Origin: an uncultured Bacteroides sp.
GTDB taxonomy: Bacteria; Bacteroidota; Bacteroidia; Bacteroidales; Bacteroidaceae
Assembly: GCA_959606905.1 (NCBI GenBank)
Contig: CAUHML010000001.1
Span: 62,001 to 126,000, forward strand
Length of the DNA stretch: 64,000 bases
Direction of reading: 5' to 3'
The notes under the pieces are model-generated. The model was not told the origin of the DNA, did no database searches, and saw nothing but the letters and a program-made list of their open reading frames with translations. Positions 1-8,575 of the stretch are shown piece after piece (the first letter of the stretch is position 1; each line of letters starts with the position of its first letter). Both the position numbers and the translations under genes were made by a program.

Positions 1-1
1 C

Positions 2-148
2 CGTTTCTTCATCGAATTTTTGAAGGAGAACCAAGAGGATTTCGAGAACAACATGATGTTCAACATGGGACAATGGCTAAGTATTCCATTCGTTATAGTC
101 GGCATCTACTTCATGTTTTTCTACGACCGGAAGAAAAAAGTAGCCTGA
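2..148 (+). CDS. lgt: Prolipoprotein diacylglyceryl transferase, C-terminal end (partial)
   Basis: Only the last 48 codons are in the window; the gene begins before base 1 and stops with TGA at 146-148. The visible protein starts [14 protein letters not shown], continues with [10 protein letters not shown] and then a hydrophobic segment ([11 protein letters not shown]), and ends in a basic tail (DRKKKVA). The R-F-F-x-E-x-x-[KR] stretch followed by an N-M-G-Q-x-L-S segment and a final membrane helix is typical of the C-terminus of Lgt, the inner-membrane enzyme that adds diacylglycerol to the lipobox cysteine of prolipoproteins. The window encodes many lipoproteins that would need it. The identification rests on a short fragment, and the catalytic part is outside the window. 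Confidence 0.8.
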   Translation, partial: RFFIEFLKENQEDFENNMMFNMGQWLSIPFVIVGIYFMFFYDRKKKVA

Positions 149-179
149 ACCTGATATATAAAAATCGACTGCATACTAG

Positions 180-219
180 AAAGGCGTTTCCTCCAATCAC
201 TTAAAGGAAACGCCTTTTA
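180..219 (+). terminator. Rho-independent terminator after lgt
   Basis: A perfect 12-bp inverted repeat (arms 180-191 and 206-217, aaaggcgtttcc and its complement) with a 14-nt loop lies 31 nt after the lgt stop and is followed by a short T run. mutS ends on the opposite strand at 289, so the hairpin sits between convergent genes and may stop transcription from both sides. Confidence 0.75.
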
Positions 220-288
220 TACTTACAAATCGTTTTCCAGACCTCAGAAAACGTTCTATATACTATTTGTGAACACGTTAATAATCCG

Positions 289-2907
289 CTATTTTCCCCT
301 GACTATCTTCTTTATATCATTCAACTTGTTCAGCGCTTCAATAGGAGTGAGATTATTTACATCCAAATTTAATATTTCATCGCGAATCTGACAGAGTATC
401 GGATCGTCCAACTGGAAGAAACTTAACTGCATACCACCACGGTTCTCGCTTACTTCCGCCAACGGCTTGCCTGCTATTCCCTGCTGGCGATTATCAGATT
501 CAAGCTGCTTCAGAATCTCATTCGCACGCTTCACAATGCTTTTCGGCATACCCGCCATTTTTGCTACATGGATACCGAAAGAGTGCTCACTACCACCACG
601 TTCCAGTTTACGAAGGAAGATTACCTTATTATCCACCTCTTTCACCGATACGTTATAGTTCTTGATACGCTTGAAAGATTTTTCCATTTCATTCAATTCG
701 TGGTAATGCGTGGCGAATAAAGTACGTGCTTTGGCTTTCGGATGTTCGTGGATATATTCCACAATCGCCCAGGCAATAGAGATGCCATCATACGTAGAGG
801 TACCACGCCCCAACTCGTCAAATAGTACCAGGCTTCGGGAAGAAACATTGTTCAGAATATCCGCCGCTTCGTTCATCTCCACCATAAAAGTAGATTCACC
901 TACGGAGATGTTATCACTTGCTCCCACACGAGTGAATATTTTATCCACCAGCCCGATATGGGCGCTCTCCGCAGGGACAAACGAACCGATTTGAGCCAAC
1001 AGCGTAATCAATGCCGTCTGACGCAAAAGCGCTGACTTACCCGCCATATTGGGACCGGTTATTATGATGATCTGCTGCGTACTGCTGTCCAACATCACAT
1101 TATTGGCAATATATTTCTCTCCTATCGGAAGCTGTTTCTCAATTACCGGGTGACGGCCCTGACGAATATCCAATACGTCGTTATCCTCAATAACCGGACG
1201 GATGTAGTTATTCTCACGCGCCACATTAGCGAAAGACAACAGACAGTCCAACCGGGCAATCTGATTGGCGTTAACCTGTATCTGGGGGATAAACTCCGTC
1301 AATGCCTGTACCAAATTCGTATATAACTGCGTTTCCAGCACAAGAATCTTATCTTCGGCACCAAGAATTTTTTCTTCGTACTCTTTCAGTTCCTGTGTGA
1401 TATAACGTTCCGCATTTACCAACGTCTGCTTGCGAATCCACTCTTTAGGAACCTTGTCCTTATGAACATTACGAACCTCGATATAATAGCCGAATACATT
1501 ATTATAAGCCACTTTCAAACTCGGAATACCCGTTTCTTCGCTTTCCCGCTGCTGTATCTGAAGCAGATAGTCTTTTCCCGAATACGAAATCCGGCGCAAT
1601 TCGTCCAAATCCGCATTCACACCGTCTTTAATCACTCCGCCCTTATTTATCAACAAAGGAGGATCATTATTAATTTCCCGGGCAATCCGGTCACGAATAG
1701 AAACACAAAGATTCAACCGCTCGCCAATACGGTTCAGACTTGCATTATCCGCTTCAAGACAAGCCTGTTTGATCGGTTCGATAGCCTGCAAAGCCACTTT
1801 CAGCTGAACCACTTCACGCGGTGACACACGTCCCACAGCCACTTTGGAGATGATACGCTCCAAATCACCGACAAGATGCAACTGTTCTTCGATCAACTCC
1901 TTAAAGTCCGGTTGACGGAAGAAATACTCCACCACATTCAGACGCTCATTGATCGGTTTCTCGTCCTTCAATGGAAAAACTATCCAACGTTTCAACAGAC
2001 GTGCTCCCATTGGGCTGATCGTCCTGTCAATCACATTGAGCAGACTGCTTCCGCCATCGTTCATGCTGCCAATCAATTCGAGGCTGCGCACCGTGAATTT
2101 ATCCAGCCGGACATATTTATCCTCCTCAATACGAGCCAATGAAGTAATATGCCCGATTTGAGTATGCTGTGTCATTGTCAGGTATTGAAGAATAGCCCCC
2201 GAAGCAATAATACCGTTTTTCAAATGCTCTACTCCGAATCCTTTCAGATTCTTTGTTTCAAAATGCTTCAGAAGTTTTTCGCGGGCAGTAGTTTCCGTAA
2301 ACACCCAGTCGTCCAGTTCGAAAGTGAAGAATTTACTACCGAAATTGCCTTCAAACATAAGGCGCTTGCCACGTTCAAAAAGAATTTCTTTCGGGCCGAA
2401 GTTATTCAGCAGTTTGTCTATATAGTCGAAAGGTCCTTCGGCAGTCAGAAATTCACCGGTAGATATGTCGAGGAAAGCAACCCCGCAGGAAGCCTTTCCG
2501 AAATGTACGGCGGCCAGGAAGTTGTTTTCCTTATAGTTTAATATATTATCATTGATAGAGACACCGGGAGTCACCAATTCGGTAATGCCGCGCTTCACCA
2601 GTTTCTTGGTCATTTTCGGGTCTTCCAACTGGTCGCAGATAGCCACCCGTTTTCCGGCACGAACCAATTTCGGAAGATAAGTATCGAGCGCATGATGAGG
2701 AAATCCCGCCATTTCAATCGTCTTTCCTTTTCCGTTAGCACGTTTTGTCAGTGTGATTCCTAATATTTCGGCTGCAACAATGGCGTCCGTAGAGTATGTT
2801 TCATAAAAGTCACCGCAACGAAACAGCATTACCGCATCCGGATGTTTCGCCTTCAAATCCAGAAACTGTTTCATCATGGGGGTGAGCACGATTTCTTCTT
2901 CGTTCAC
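289..2907 (-). CDS. mutS: DNA mismatch repair ATPase MutS
   Basis: An 872-residue protein of normal length for MutS, the dimeric clamp that recognises mismatches and recruits MutL. The mismatch-reading Phe-x-Glu motif is present in GDFYETY near residue 35. The ATPase core has a Walker A motif GPNMAGKS near residue 620, the signature STFMVEMNE after it, and a Walker [13 protein letters not shown] near residue 695. The C-terminal helix-turn-helix dimerisation region is intact. The start codon is GTG (2905-2907), preceded on the coding strand by the purine-rich AAAAGGAGAG, which supports it. The gene is monocistronic as far as can be seen and converges on lgt. Confidence 0.97.
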   Translation of the reverse strand: MNEEEIVLTPMMKQFLDLKAKHPDAVMLFRCGDFYETYSTDAIVAAEILGITLTKRANGKGKTIEMAGFPHHALDTYLPKLVRAGKRVAICDQLEDPKMTKKLVKRGITELVTPGVSINDNILNYKENNFLAAVHFGKASCGVAFLDISTGEFLTAEGPFDYIDKLLNNFGPKEILFERGKRLMFEGNFGSKFFTFELDDWVFTETTAREKLLKHFETKNLKGFGVEHLKNGIIASGAILQYLTMTQHTQIGHITSLARIEEDKYVRLDKFTVRSLELIGSMNDGGSSLLNVIDRTISPMGARLLKRWIVFPLKDEKPINERLNVVEYFFRQPDFKELIEEQLHLVGDLERIISKVAVGRVSPREVVQLKVALQAIEPIKQACLEADNASLNRIGERLNLCVSIRDRIAREINNDPPLLINKGGVIKDGVNADLDELRRISYSGKDYLLQIQQRESEETGIPSLKVAYNNVFGYYIEVRNVHKDKVPKEWIRKQTLVNAERYITQELKEYEEKILGAEDKILVLETQLYTNLVQALTEFIPQIQVNANQIARLDCLLSFANVARENNYIRPVIEDNDVLDIRQGRHPVIEKQLPIGEKYIANNVMLDSSTQQIIIITGPNMAGKSALLRQTALITLLAQIGSFVPAESAHIGLVDKIFTRVGASDNISVGESTFMVEMNEAADILNNVSSRSLVLFDELGRGTSTYDGISIAWAIVEYIHEHPKAKARTLFATHYHELNEMEKSFKRIKNYNVSVKEVDNKVIFLRKLERGGSEHSFGIHVAKMAGMPKSIVKRANEILKQLESDNRQQGIAGKPLAEVSENRGGMQLSFFQLDDPILCQIRDEILNLDVNNLTPIEALNKLNDIKKIVRGK

Positions 2908-2955
2908 GGTTCTCTCCTTTTCTTTTTTATTGAGTATATACTGTGATTATCGGAA

Positions 2956-2987
2956 CAAAGATAACGGTTTTTCGGCAGAGAATCAAC
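2956..2987 (-). promoter_or_regulatory. mutS promoter
   Basis: On the minus strand TATCTTTG (2956-2963) matches the Bacteroides -7 consensus TAnnTTTG, about 50 nt upstream of the mutS GTG. The -33 box is weak (GTTG at 2984-2987 rather than TTTG), with a 20-nt spacer. Confidence 0.6.
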
Positions 2988-3111
2988 GGAATCCACCGAT
3001 TCAATTATCAAAATTAGTGTTGCATACCTTTAAAAAAGAACGGCGTTTTTCTTAACAAACAGGAGAAAACTATTAAAACGTGTTATAAAACATAGTATTT
3101 TACTTGGATAA

Positions 3112-3142
3112 TTTGCTAATTTCCCAAGAGTCCGTATCTTTG
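3112..3142 (+). promoter_or_regulatory. Promoter of a short plus-strand transcript
   Basis: A -33 box TTTG (3112-3115) and a -7 box TATCTTTG (3135-3142) are separated by 19 nt, a full match to the Bacteroides housekeeping promoter. No plus-strand gene follows; the transcript would run straight into the hairpin at 3186-3210. Confidence 0.7.
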
Positions 3143-3148
3143 CAATGT

Positions 3149-3210
3149 GTTTTTCATAGTATTAGATTTAAGGTTAACAAAGGTTGGAGCAAGGCGTTGC
3201 TCCTTTTTTT
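3149..3210 (+). ncRNA. Candidate small RNA with intrinsic terminator
   Basis: The promoter at 3112-3142 predicts a start near 3149. The transcript ends in a strong terminator: a 7-bp stem GGAGCAA/TTGCTCC (3186-3192 and 3197-3203), a GGCG loop, and seven T residues (3204-3210). The product would be about 62 nt with no convincing reading frame. The body contains an A/T-rich single-stranded stretch (attagatttaaggttaac). Short paralogous sRNAs with a shared 5' part and a terminator hairpin have been reported in Bacteroides; membership of such a family is my inference and could not be tested here. The 3' end lies 18 nt from the stop of the convergent GH2 gene. Confidence 0.5.
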
Positions 3211-3228
3211 ATGTCCATAAGCCGGGTT

Positions 3229-5340
3229 TTACCACCCGGCATGTTCATTTTTGTTTTCGTGCGCATCCGCATCACGTTTCTTTTCACTCTGATAATCCCA
3301 TTCGATCTCGTCAACGTATTCTTTTCCATTATATACCGCAACAGCCTTGATTTTGTTTTTTCCTTTTTCAAGTGTCACCTGGTCGAAGATATAATGTACA
3401 TCCGTATAGCCCTTACGAATGCCTGTCAGTTCTTTGCCGTTCAAGTAAACTTTGGGAGTTCCGATATTTGAATAAACAGTGACGGAAGTCTGCTTCCGTT
3501 CGCGGTCCGTGTTACGTCGTTGCGTCAGATAGAGTACGGGAGACTTGCTCCAGTTCGCTTTATACCAGTAGTAAGAGTCCTTCTTTATTTTCCGGTCGAA
3601 GGTCATCAGCCCTTTCAGGTTCCGGGCAGGCACACCGCCACGGCTCCACATAGGCACGGCAAAGTCGAACATATTCCATAGATAAGAAGCAATAATATAG
3701 GGATGCTCAGCTATCACACTCCACTGATATTCATGCGTCTTGGTCTGGAAAGTTTCCGGATAATAAGGCTTTCCCCAGTTCAACGCATCGCCCAGATACT
3801 CCGTCTGATGGTCAAGGTTGGCATCGGCTCCATATTCGGTCAACATCAATTTCTGCCAGGGATAGTCTTTTTCGAGTCCTTCCACCCACGGTTTGATGTC
3901 CTGCACTTTCTTTTCGTACCAGCCGAAATAACGGTTCATGCCTTGTATATCTGTATTCTGATTCACCGGATGATTGGCGTGACCGTAACCGTTCACGGCA
4001 ACCGTGTAGCGGTCAGGATCTTCCGTCTTCGCCAGATCGTGAAGAGATTGAGTCAATGACGCTGTGTATTCGTGAGGCTGATAAACCTCATTGTGCAACC
4101 CCCACACATAAATGGAGGGATGATTGAAACTCTGACGAATCAGTTCGCGGAGTTGTGTCTGCGCATTCTCCGATTCGTAGCCTGTCACCCGGTTGACAAA
4201 GGGGATTTCCGCCCAGATAATCAAGCCCAATGTATCACAACGCGAATAAAGATATTCCGACTGCTGATAATGAGCAAAACGCACGGTCGTGGCACCGACA
4301 TCCATAATTTGAGCCAGGTCAAAATCATGTTCACGGTTGGTCAGCGCACTCCCCAGGCCCCACCAGTCCTGATGACGGGTAACACCATACATCGGATATT
4401 TCTCTCCATTAAGATAAAAACCTTTTCCGGCAACAATTTCGTAATGACGAACACCCAAAGGCTGCGTGACCTCGTCAATCACCTCACCATTTGCCAACAG
4501 ACGGGAGACTACTTTGTAAAGATAAGGGTCCTCCCTACCTTGCCAGAGATGAGGATTCTTTAGTTTGAATGTTGATACATAGCTTTGTGTTCCTTGCGGA
4601 GTCAACTCAAGCGGCAGACGTTGGGAAACCACCTTTTTCCCTTCCTGCGTATAAATACTGTTCTCCAGAACAAGCTGCGCAGGAGCCAGACTACCATTAT
4701 CCAGCTTTACTTTAACAGTTATATCCGCCGAACGTCTTGATACATTCTTCTGAGTGATGTACACACCGGGAGAGGCGCAATCGGTCACTGTGATATTATT
4801 CTGCTCCGTAGTAATCAACCATACGGGACGGTAAATACCGCCATACACCCCAAACAAACTGTGATTGACAGGAATCACATCAGGACGGGCCGTATTGTCA
4901 GCCTTCACGATAATCTCGTTCTCAGCCCCCAGTTTCAAGGCAGTGCCTATCTCGAAAGCGAAGGCACTATACCCGCCTTTATGCGTTCCCACCAACTTTC
5001 CGTTGACATAGACTTCTGTGCAAGCCCCTACTCCTTCAAAACGCAAGAATACACGTTTACCCGCCAACTCATTTCCGAAAAACTGTTTCTTTCTGTAATA
5101 ACCTACACCTTCGTAGAATGCATCAGCTTTCACTTGCATATCTTTCGCATTCCAGGTATGGGGAATTGTCACTTCCTCCCACTTGCCGTCCCATTGTGCG
5201 GAAGCACGCATAGGGTCCGTAGAAAACGGCCCTTTCTTAAATTGCCAGCCAGTATTGAAAGAAATGACATCACGTGCGGACGTATCATTCATAACTGCTC
5301 CCAGTAACAGGAGCAGAAATACAATCATATTTTTTACCAT
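3229..5340 (-). CDS. Secreted GH2 glycosidase (beta-galactosidase or beta-glucuronidase type)
   Basis: A 703-residue protein with an N-terminal signal peptide. It shows the GH2 layout: a jelly-roll sugar-binding domain (about residues 25-190, with GVGYYRKKQF and VYVNGKLVGTHKGGY), an immunoglobulin-like domain (about 195-310), and a TIM barrel. The acid/base Glu is in WGLHNEV near residue 416 and the nucleophile Glu in LTEYGAD near residue 501. A further C-terminal beta domain follows (about 600-690). The enzyme would remove a terminal beta-linked hexose or hexuronic acid; the exact sugar cannot be read from the sequence. It is the last gene of PUL 1, 18 nt after GH105, so the two are probably co-transcribed. 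Pairing with GH105 favours an acidic, galactose- or glucuronate-containing glycan. Confidence 0.88.
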   Translation of the reverse strand: MVKNMIVFLLLLLGAVMNDTSARDVISFNTGWQFKKGPFSTDPMRASAQWDGKWEEVTIPHTWNAKDMQVKADAFYEGVGYYRKKQFFGNELAGKRVFLRFEGVGACTEVYVNGKLVGTHKGGYSAFAFEIGTALKLGAENEIIVKADNTARPDVIPVNHSLFGVYGGIYRPVWLITTEQNNITVTDCASPGVYITQKNVSRRSADITVKVKLDNGSLAPAQLVLENSIYTQEGKKVVSQRLPLELTPQGTQSYVSTFKLKNPHLWQGREDPYLYKVVSRLLANGEVIDEVTQPLGVRHYEIVAGKGFYLNGEKYPMYGVTRHQDWWGLGSALTNREHDFDLAQIMDVGATTVRFAHYQQSEYLYSRCDTLGLIIWAEIPFVNRVTGYESENAQTQLRELIRQSFNHPSIYVWGLHNEVYQPHEYTASLTQSLHDLAKTEDPDRYTVAVNGYGHANHPVNQNTDIQGMNRYFGWYEKKVQDIKPWVEGLEKDYPWQKLMLTEYGADANLDHQTEYLGDALNWGKPYYPETFQTKTHEYQWSVIAEHPYIIASYLWNMFDFAVPMWSRGGVPARNLKGLMTFDRKIKKDSYYWYKANWSKSPVLYLTQRRNTDRERKQTSVTVYSNIGTPKVYLNGKELTGIRKGYTDVHYIFDQVTLEKGKNKIKAVAVYNGKEYVDEIEWDYQSEKKRDADAHENKNEHAGW

Positions 5341-5358
5341 TAGATTATGAGTTCTTGT

Positions 5359-6477
5359 TTATCTGGCCATTTTATAAATCTCACATCCGCCCATTAAAAA
5401 AGCACCCACGCCATATACTTCAGTCATATTCCGCGTCACCTTCTTCGGATCGGCCCCGATAGGCTGTACATAACCTAATTTACCGTCTGCATCGACAGCA
5501 GAAACCTGTGCATTCCAGCCTTTTACCAGTATAGGAAGGAAAGTATCCTTGTCCAGCAGTCCCTCGTTGATTCCGTAAGCCAAAGCATAGACAATAAACG
5601 TGGTACAGCTTGTTTCGGGTGACGGGTAAGAAGCCGGATCGAGCAGACTTGCATGCCAGAATCCGTCCGCATTCTGCAATTTAGCGACACGGGTACAGAG
5701 CTTCACGAACAGTTCTTCGTAAAACTTCCGGTTCTTGTCCTTTGCAGGCAGTTCTTTCAATATCTCCGCCAGCCCGCCGAGCACCCAGCCGTTGCCGCGT
5801 CCCCAGAAAACCTTCCGGCCGTTGGCCTCGCGTTGGTCAAAATACCGCCAGTCGCGATAGAAAAGATTCTCTTCCTTGTCGAAAAGATGGTCATACGTAG
5901 CTTTGTATTCGCGGTTCATGAATTTGATATACTTTTTATCACCCGTCAGGACGTATAATTTAGTGTAGACCGGAGGAGCCATAAAGAGGGCGTCACACCA
6001 AGTCCAGCGTTCCAGTGTCTCAGGTTTGCGATAATCCAGCTTGAAATCGTCCGTCGGCGGGTTCTTCATCACCCAATCCGTGCGGGCAATGGTAGGATTG
6101 AGCATATATTTGTTCTTATATTTCCGGTAAAGGTCGATAAAGAGTTGTGAAACAGCGATGTCGTCGGCATGATACATCCGCTTGTCCGGCTGCCAGCCGT
6201 TACGGCTTCCGATACGGGTGAGCCATTTAAAATAATCCTTGTTACCGTCTTCACGTTCCGCCAATTCCGCCCAGTCGAGCATACCGACATATAGTACGGC
6301 GTTTGTCCAGCTCAGGTCACCATGTTCGGCGCCCTTGTTGGGGTTAGCTATTTGCCAGTCGGCAACTTTCTTCATCGTTTCTTTTATTTCCGCTTTACGG
6401 AAAGGAATGTTTTGTGCTTGCACGGTGAGGGTAGACAGCAGCACTGCTACGACCCCGATTTTTGTTCTTAGATTCAT
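5359..6477 (-). CDS. GH105 unsaturated uronyl hydrolase
   Basis: A 372-residue protein when started at the ATG at 6475-6477. This start gives a clean signal peptide (MNLRTKIGVVAVLLSTLTVQAQ), whereas a longer frame reaching 6555 would add an unsuitable N-terminus and run into the predicted promoter. Family GH105 removes the 4,5-unsaturated uronic acid left at the non-reducing end by polysaccharide lyases. Supporting motifs are RWTWCDALFMAPP near residue 162, whose Asp corresponds to the catalytic acid, and VFWGRGNGWVLGGL. No lyase is encoded in PUL 1, so the unsaturated ends must be made elsewhere, or the enzyme acts on another linkage; some GH105 members are known to do so. It lies between susD and GH2 on the same strand and has its own possible promoter. 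Confidence 0.87.
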   Translation of the reverse strand: MNLRTKIGVVAVLLSTLTVQAQNIPFRKAEIKETMKKVADWQIANPNKGAEHGDLSWTNAVLYVGMLDWAELAEREDGNKDYFKWLTRIGSRNGWQPDKRMYHADDIAVSQLFIDLYRKYKNKYMLNPTIARTDWVMKNPPTDDFKLDYRKPETLERWTWCDALFMAPPVYTKLYVLTGDKKYIKFMNREYKATYDHLFDKEENLFYRDWRYFDQREANGRKVFWGRGNGWVLGGLAEILKELPAKDKNRKFYEELFVKLCTRVAKLQNADGFWHASLLDPASYPSPETSCTTFIVYALAYGINEGLLDKDTFLPILVKGWNAQVSAVDADGKLGYVQPIGADPKKVTRNMTEVYGVGAFLMGGCEIYKMAR

Positions 6478-6541
6478 TCGTTTATCGTTTAAAAAATTAT
6501 GAAAGTTCGGTAGTTTTTTGGTTCCAATACCCGACAAAGTA

Positions 6542-6549
6542 CAAATATA
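6542..6549 (-). promoter_or_regulatory. Possible GH105 promoter (-7 box)
   Basis: TATATTTG on the minus strand fits TAnnTTTG and lies 65 nt before the GH105 ATG. No clear TTTG -33 box is present, so activator dependence or a chance match in A/T-rich DNA are both possible. The palindromes at 6588-6665 lie just upstream. Confidence 0.35.
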
Positions 6550-6587
6550 CGCCAAATATCGGATATAATTGAGGGATTTATTGGAAA

Positions 6588-6698
6588 TATATATCCACCA
6601 TGGTGGATATATAGATTCAACATATTGGGCATATATGCCCAGCGTGGTGGATATATATGCCCAATAAACAGGAAGTTAATGGTACGTTATACCATTAA
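6588..6698. repeat. Nested palindrome cluster between susD and GH105
   Basis: Four symmetric structures occur in 111 bp. (a) A perfect 26-bp palindrome at 6588-6613 with core CCACCATGGTGG. (b) A perfect 16-bp palindrome at 6626-6641 (tgggcatatatgccca). (c) A 13-bp inverted repeat, 6624-6636 against 6653-6665. (d) A 9-bp hairpin, 6676-6684 against 6690-6698, eight bases past the susD stop. The 13-mer tggtggatatata occurs at both 6601-6613 and 6645-6657, so the left arm of (a) can pair with either copy, and pairing with the second copy blocks (c). The cluster could be a set of protein-binding sites upstream of the GH105 promoter, or alternative RNA hairpins in the susD-GH105 message. Confidence 0.6.
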
Positions 6699-6705
6699 GA
6701 AAACG

Positions 6706-8562
6706 TTACTTGCTGAAGTCAATGTCCAACGGCTCGATATTGTTTTCCGAACCGGCATATCCCGGTGTCTGATTGATATGTCCCTGCACATTTGTCGAAA
6801 TAGCATTCAATGCAATCGGCCACAATACATTGTGGGGAGCAATGGTATATTCATTTCCAATCGGCGTTTTCACCCCTTTGTTATAGAAATCCGTTACATC
6901 CATAATGTGGTCGTAGAAGAAGTTTTTCTCGGAGAAATTATCCATACGGTAGGTACGTCCCTTATCGTCCGCCTTGCCGGTTTTAGCATAGATAAATGCG
7001 ATACGGGTCAACTCCGTCTTACGTGGTTCTTCGTAATACAGTTCGCGGGCACGTTCGTCCAGAATCGTACGGATAGTCATCTGGTCAGCATCAAGTTCAT
7101 CGGCTCCCGCTCTGCGGCGTACCTTGTTCACGTCATCGGCAGCTTTCTGGAGGCTGGTTGCATCCCCCTTCCAAATGTATGCCTCAGCACGTAACAGATA
7201 CGTTTCGGCAATACGGAAAATATACCAATCGGCCCAACCACCGCGCCACCATTTATCTTTCTGGTCGGCAACGTTGGTCTTATAATGCGGCCACCCCACC
7301 CAGTCACGAATTGTATCGTTTACCAAGATGTTTCCTTTATCGTCTTTAAAGCGAACCGGTTGTCCGTACCATTCCGTACCTTTGAGTTCAGGATTATTGT
7401 AGGTCAGGTCGGTCATTTCTATCCAGTTGCCCGGAGCATGACGAAGATCTGTGTCATCCAGTGTCCAGATCATGTGCGTATGATACCAGGTAGAACGTGC
7501 TGTACATACTCCACGACCATATTGCTCAAGATAGGGATTTTTCTTTGCATCGTTATCGGTAAATCCGTTTTTGCCGTCGGGAGTTTTAATCTCGCCGTCT
7601 TTTGCAAACCAGGGAAGCACCTGCCGTTTGATTTCCAGTCCGGCTGCCGAACGAATATCCTCACCGGCATCATAACGGTCGAGCACCATGTAAAGTACTT
7701 CTTTGTTTTCAGGCAAGGATTTATTCTCAGACTGATGCAAGTCCCAAATCACATTCTTGGTAGCGTCATTCTTGTCAACACCGAAACGCTCTGTCATTAG
7801 ATAGTGCACTCCGTCATTAATGACGTTATTGGCTGATTCGATTGCATCGTCAAATTCGCCCAATGCAAGATTGATCTTTGTCAGTAAGTGATAAGCCGCA
7901 GCCTGAGTCACCATACCGATATAAACGTTGTTTTTCAGATAAGGAGCCGTACGGTCCAAATCGTTTTTCAGATACCGCAAGATTGCTTCACGCTTCGTTG
8001 AATAAAAATCATAACGTGGCCCGGTGATTTCTTCTGTGATGAACGGTATATCCCCATACTGATTCACCAGACGGTAATAACGATAAGCACGATGGAAACA
8101 TGCCAATCCTTCAAATTCCTTACGTTGGTCTTCATTGTCAAACTCTGCCGTTTCCGAACGGGTCAGCAATGTATTGGCGTCTTTAATACCTTTATACAGA
8201 TAGGTCCAATAGTTATTAATCTGACTTGCATTTCCTGTCAGAGAAGCACTGGGAGTAATCTGTCGAACAAGATCCTGTGGAGAGTTTGCCGCGTCAGTAC
8301 GTCCGTTGACACTTATATCCGAAAAGAAATATTCGGAAAGGATACAAGGGTCGGCAGAACCCGATGTGGGATAAAAATCAAAGTAACGGACGTCACGGTT
8401 CAACATATCCGTTCCGGTCTTCAGGCCGTTGTAATCCGCAAAAGAGATCTCCGGCGTATAGAATGAAAGTGGCTTCGGGTCCAGCCAATCCGAACAACTA
8501 CTTGCTAATACAGCTACTCCAATCATGCAGGCAATGCCTGTTTTCTTATTATTTAGTTTCAT
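6706..8562 (-). CDS. SusD-family surface glycan-binding lipoprotein (PUL 1)
   Basis: A 618-residue RagB/SusD protein. The N-terminus carries a lipoprotein signal with the lipobox LASSC near residue 23, consistent with export to the outer surface. The SusD-typical helical (TPR-like) repeats follow, with motifs such as ACFHRAYRYYRLVNQYGDIPF, FRIAETYLLRAEAYIW and ILDERARELYYEEPRKTEL. It would sit as a lid on the neighbouring SusC porin and deliver oligosaccharides. It starts 13 nt after the susC stop, so they form one transcription unit. Downstream of the stop lies the palindrome cluster, which may separate susCD from the enzyme genes. Confidence 0.95.
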   Translation of the reverse strand: MKLNNKKTGIACMIGVAVLASSCSDWLDPKPLSFYTPEISFADYNGLKTGTDMLNRDVRYFDFYPTSGSADPCILSEYFFSDISVNGRTDAANSPQDLVRQITPSASLTGNASQINNYWTYLYKGIKDANTLLTRSETAEFDNEDQRKEFEGLACFHRAYRYYRLVNQYGDIPFITEEITGPRYDFYSTKREAILRYLKNDLDRTAPYLKNNVYIGMVTQAAAYHLLTKINLALGEFDDAIESANNVINDGVHYLMTERFGVDKNDATKNVIWDLHQSENKSLPENKEVLYMVLDRYDAGEDIRSAAGLEIKRQVLPWFAKDGEIKTPDGKNGFTDNDAKKNPYLEQYGRGVCTARSTWYHTHMIWTLDDTDLRHAPGNWIEMTDLTYNNPELKGTEWYGQPVRFKDDKGNILVNDTIRDWVGWPHYKTNVADQKDKWWRGGWADWYIFRIAETYLLRAEAYIWKGDATSLQKAADDVNKVRRRAGADELDADQMTIRTILDERARELYYEEPRKTELTRIAFIYAKTGKADDKGRTYRMDNFSEKNFFYDHIMDVTDFYNKGVKTPIGNEYTIAPHNVLWPIALNAISTNVQGHINQTPGYAGSENNIEPLDIDFSK

Positions 8563-8575
8563 CAGTCTGTAGATA

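Noticed and set aside
467..2541. Several open frames of 60-130 codons on the plus strand across mutS, and similar ones opposite other large genes
   Set aside because: They lie wholly inside well-supported genes on the other strand, have no promoter or family match, and show the composition of antisense frames.
7285..7800. A 171-codon plus-strand frame opposite susD of PUL 1
   Set aside because: It is long but fully antisense to a confident SusD gene, with no recognisable domain or translation signal.
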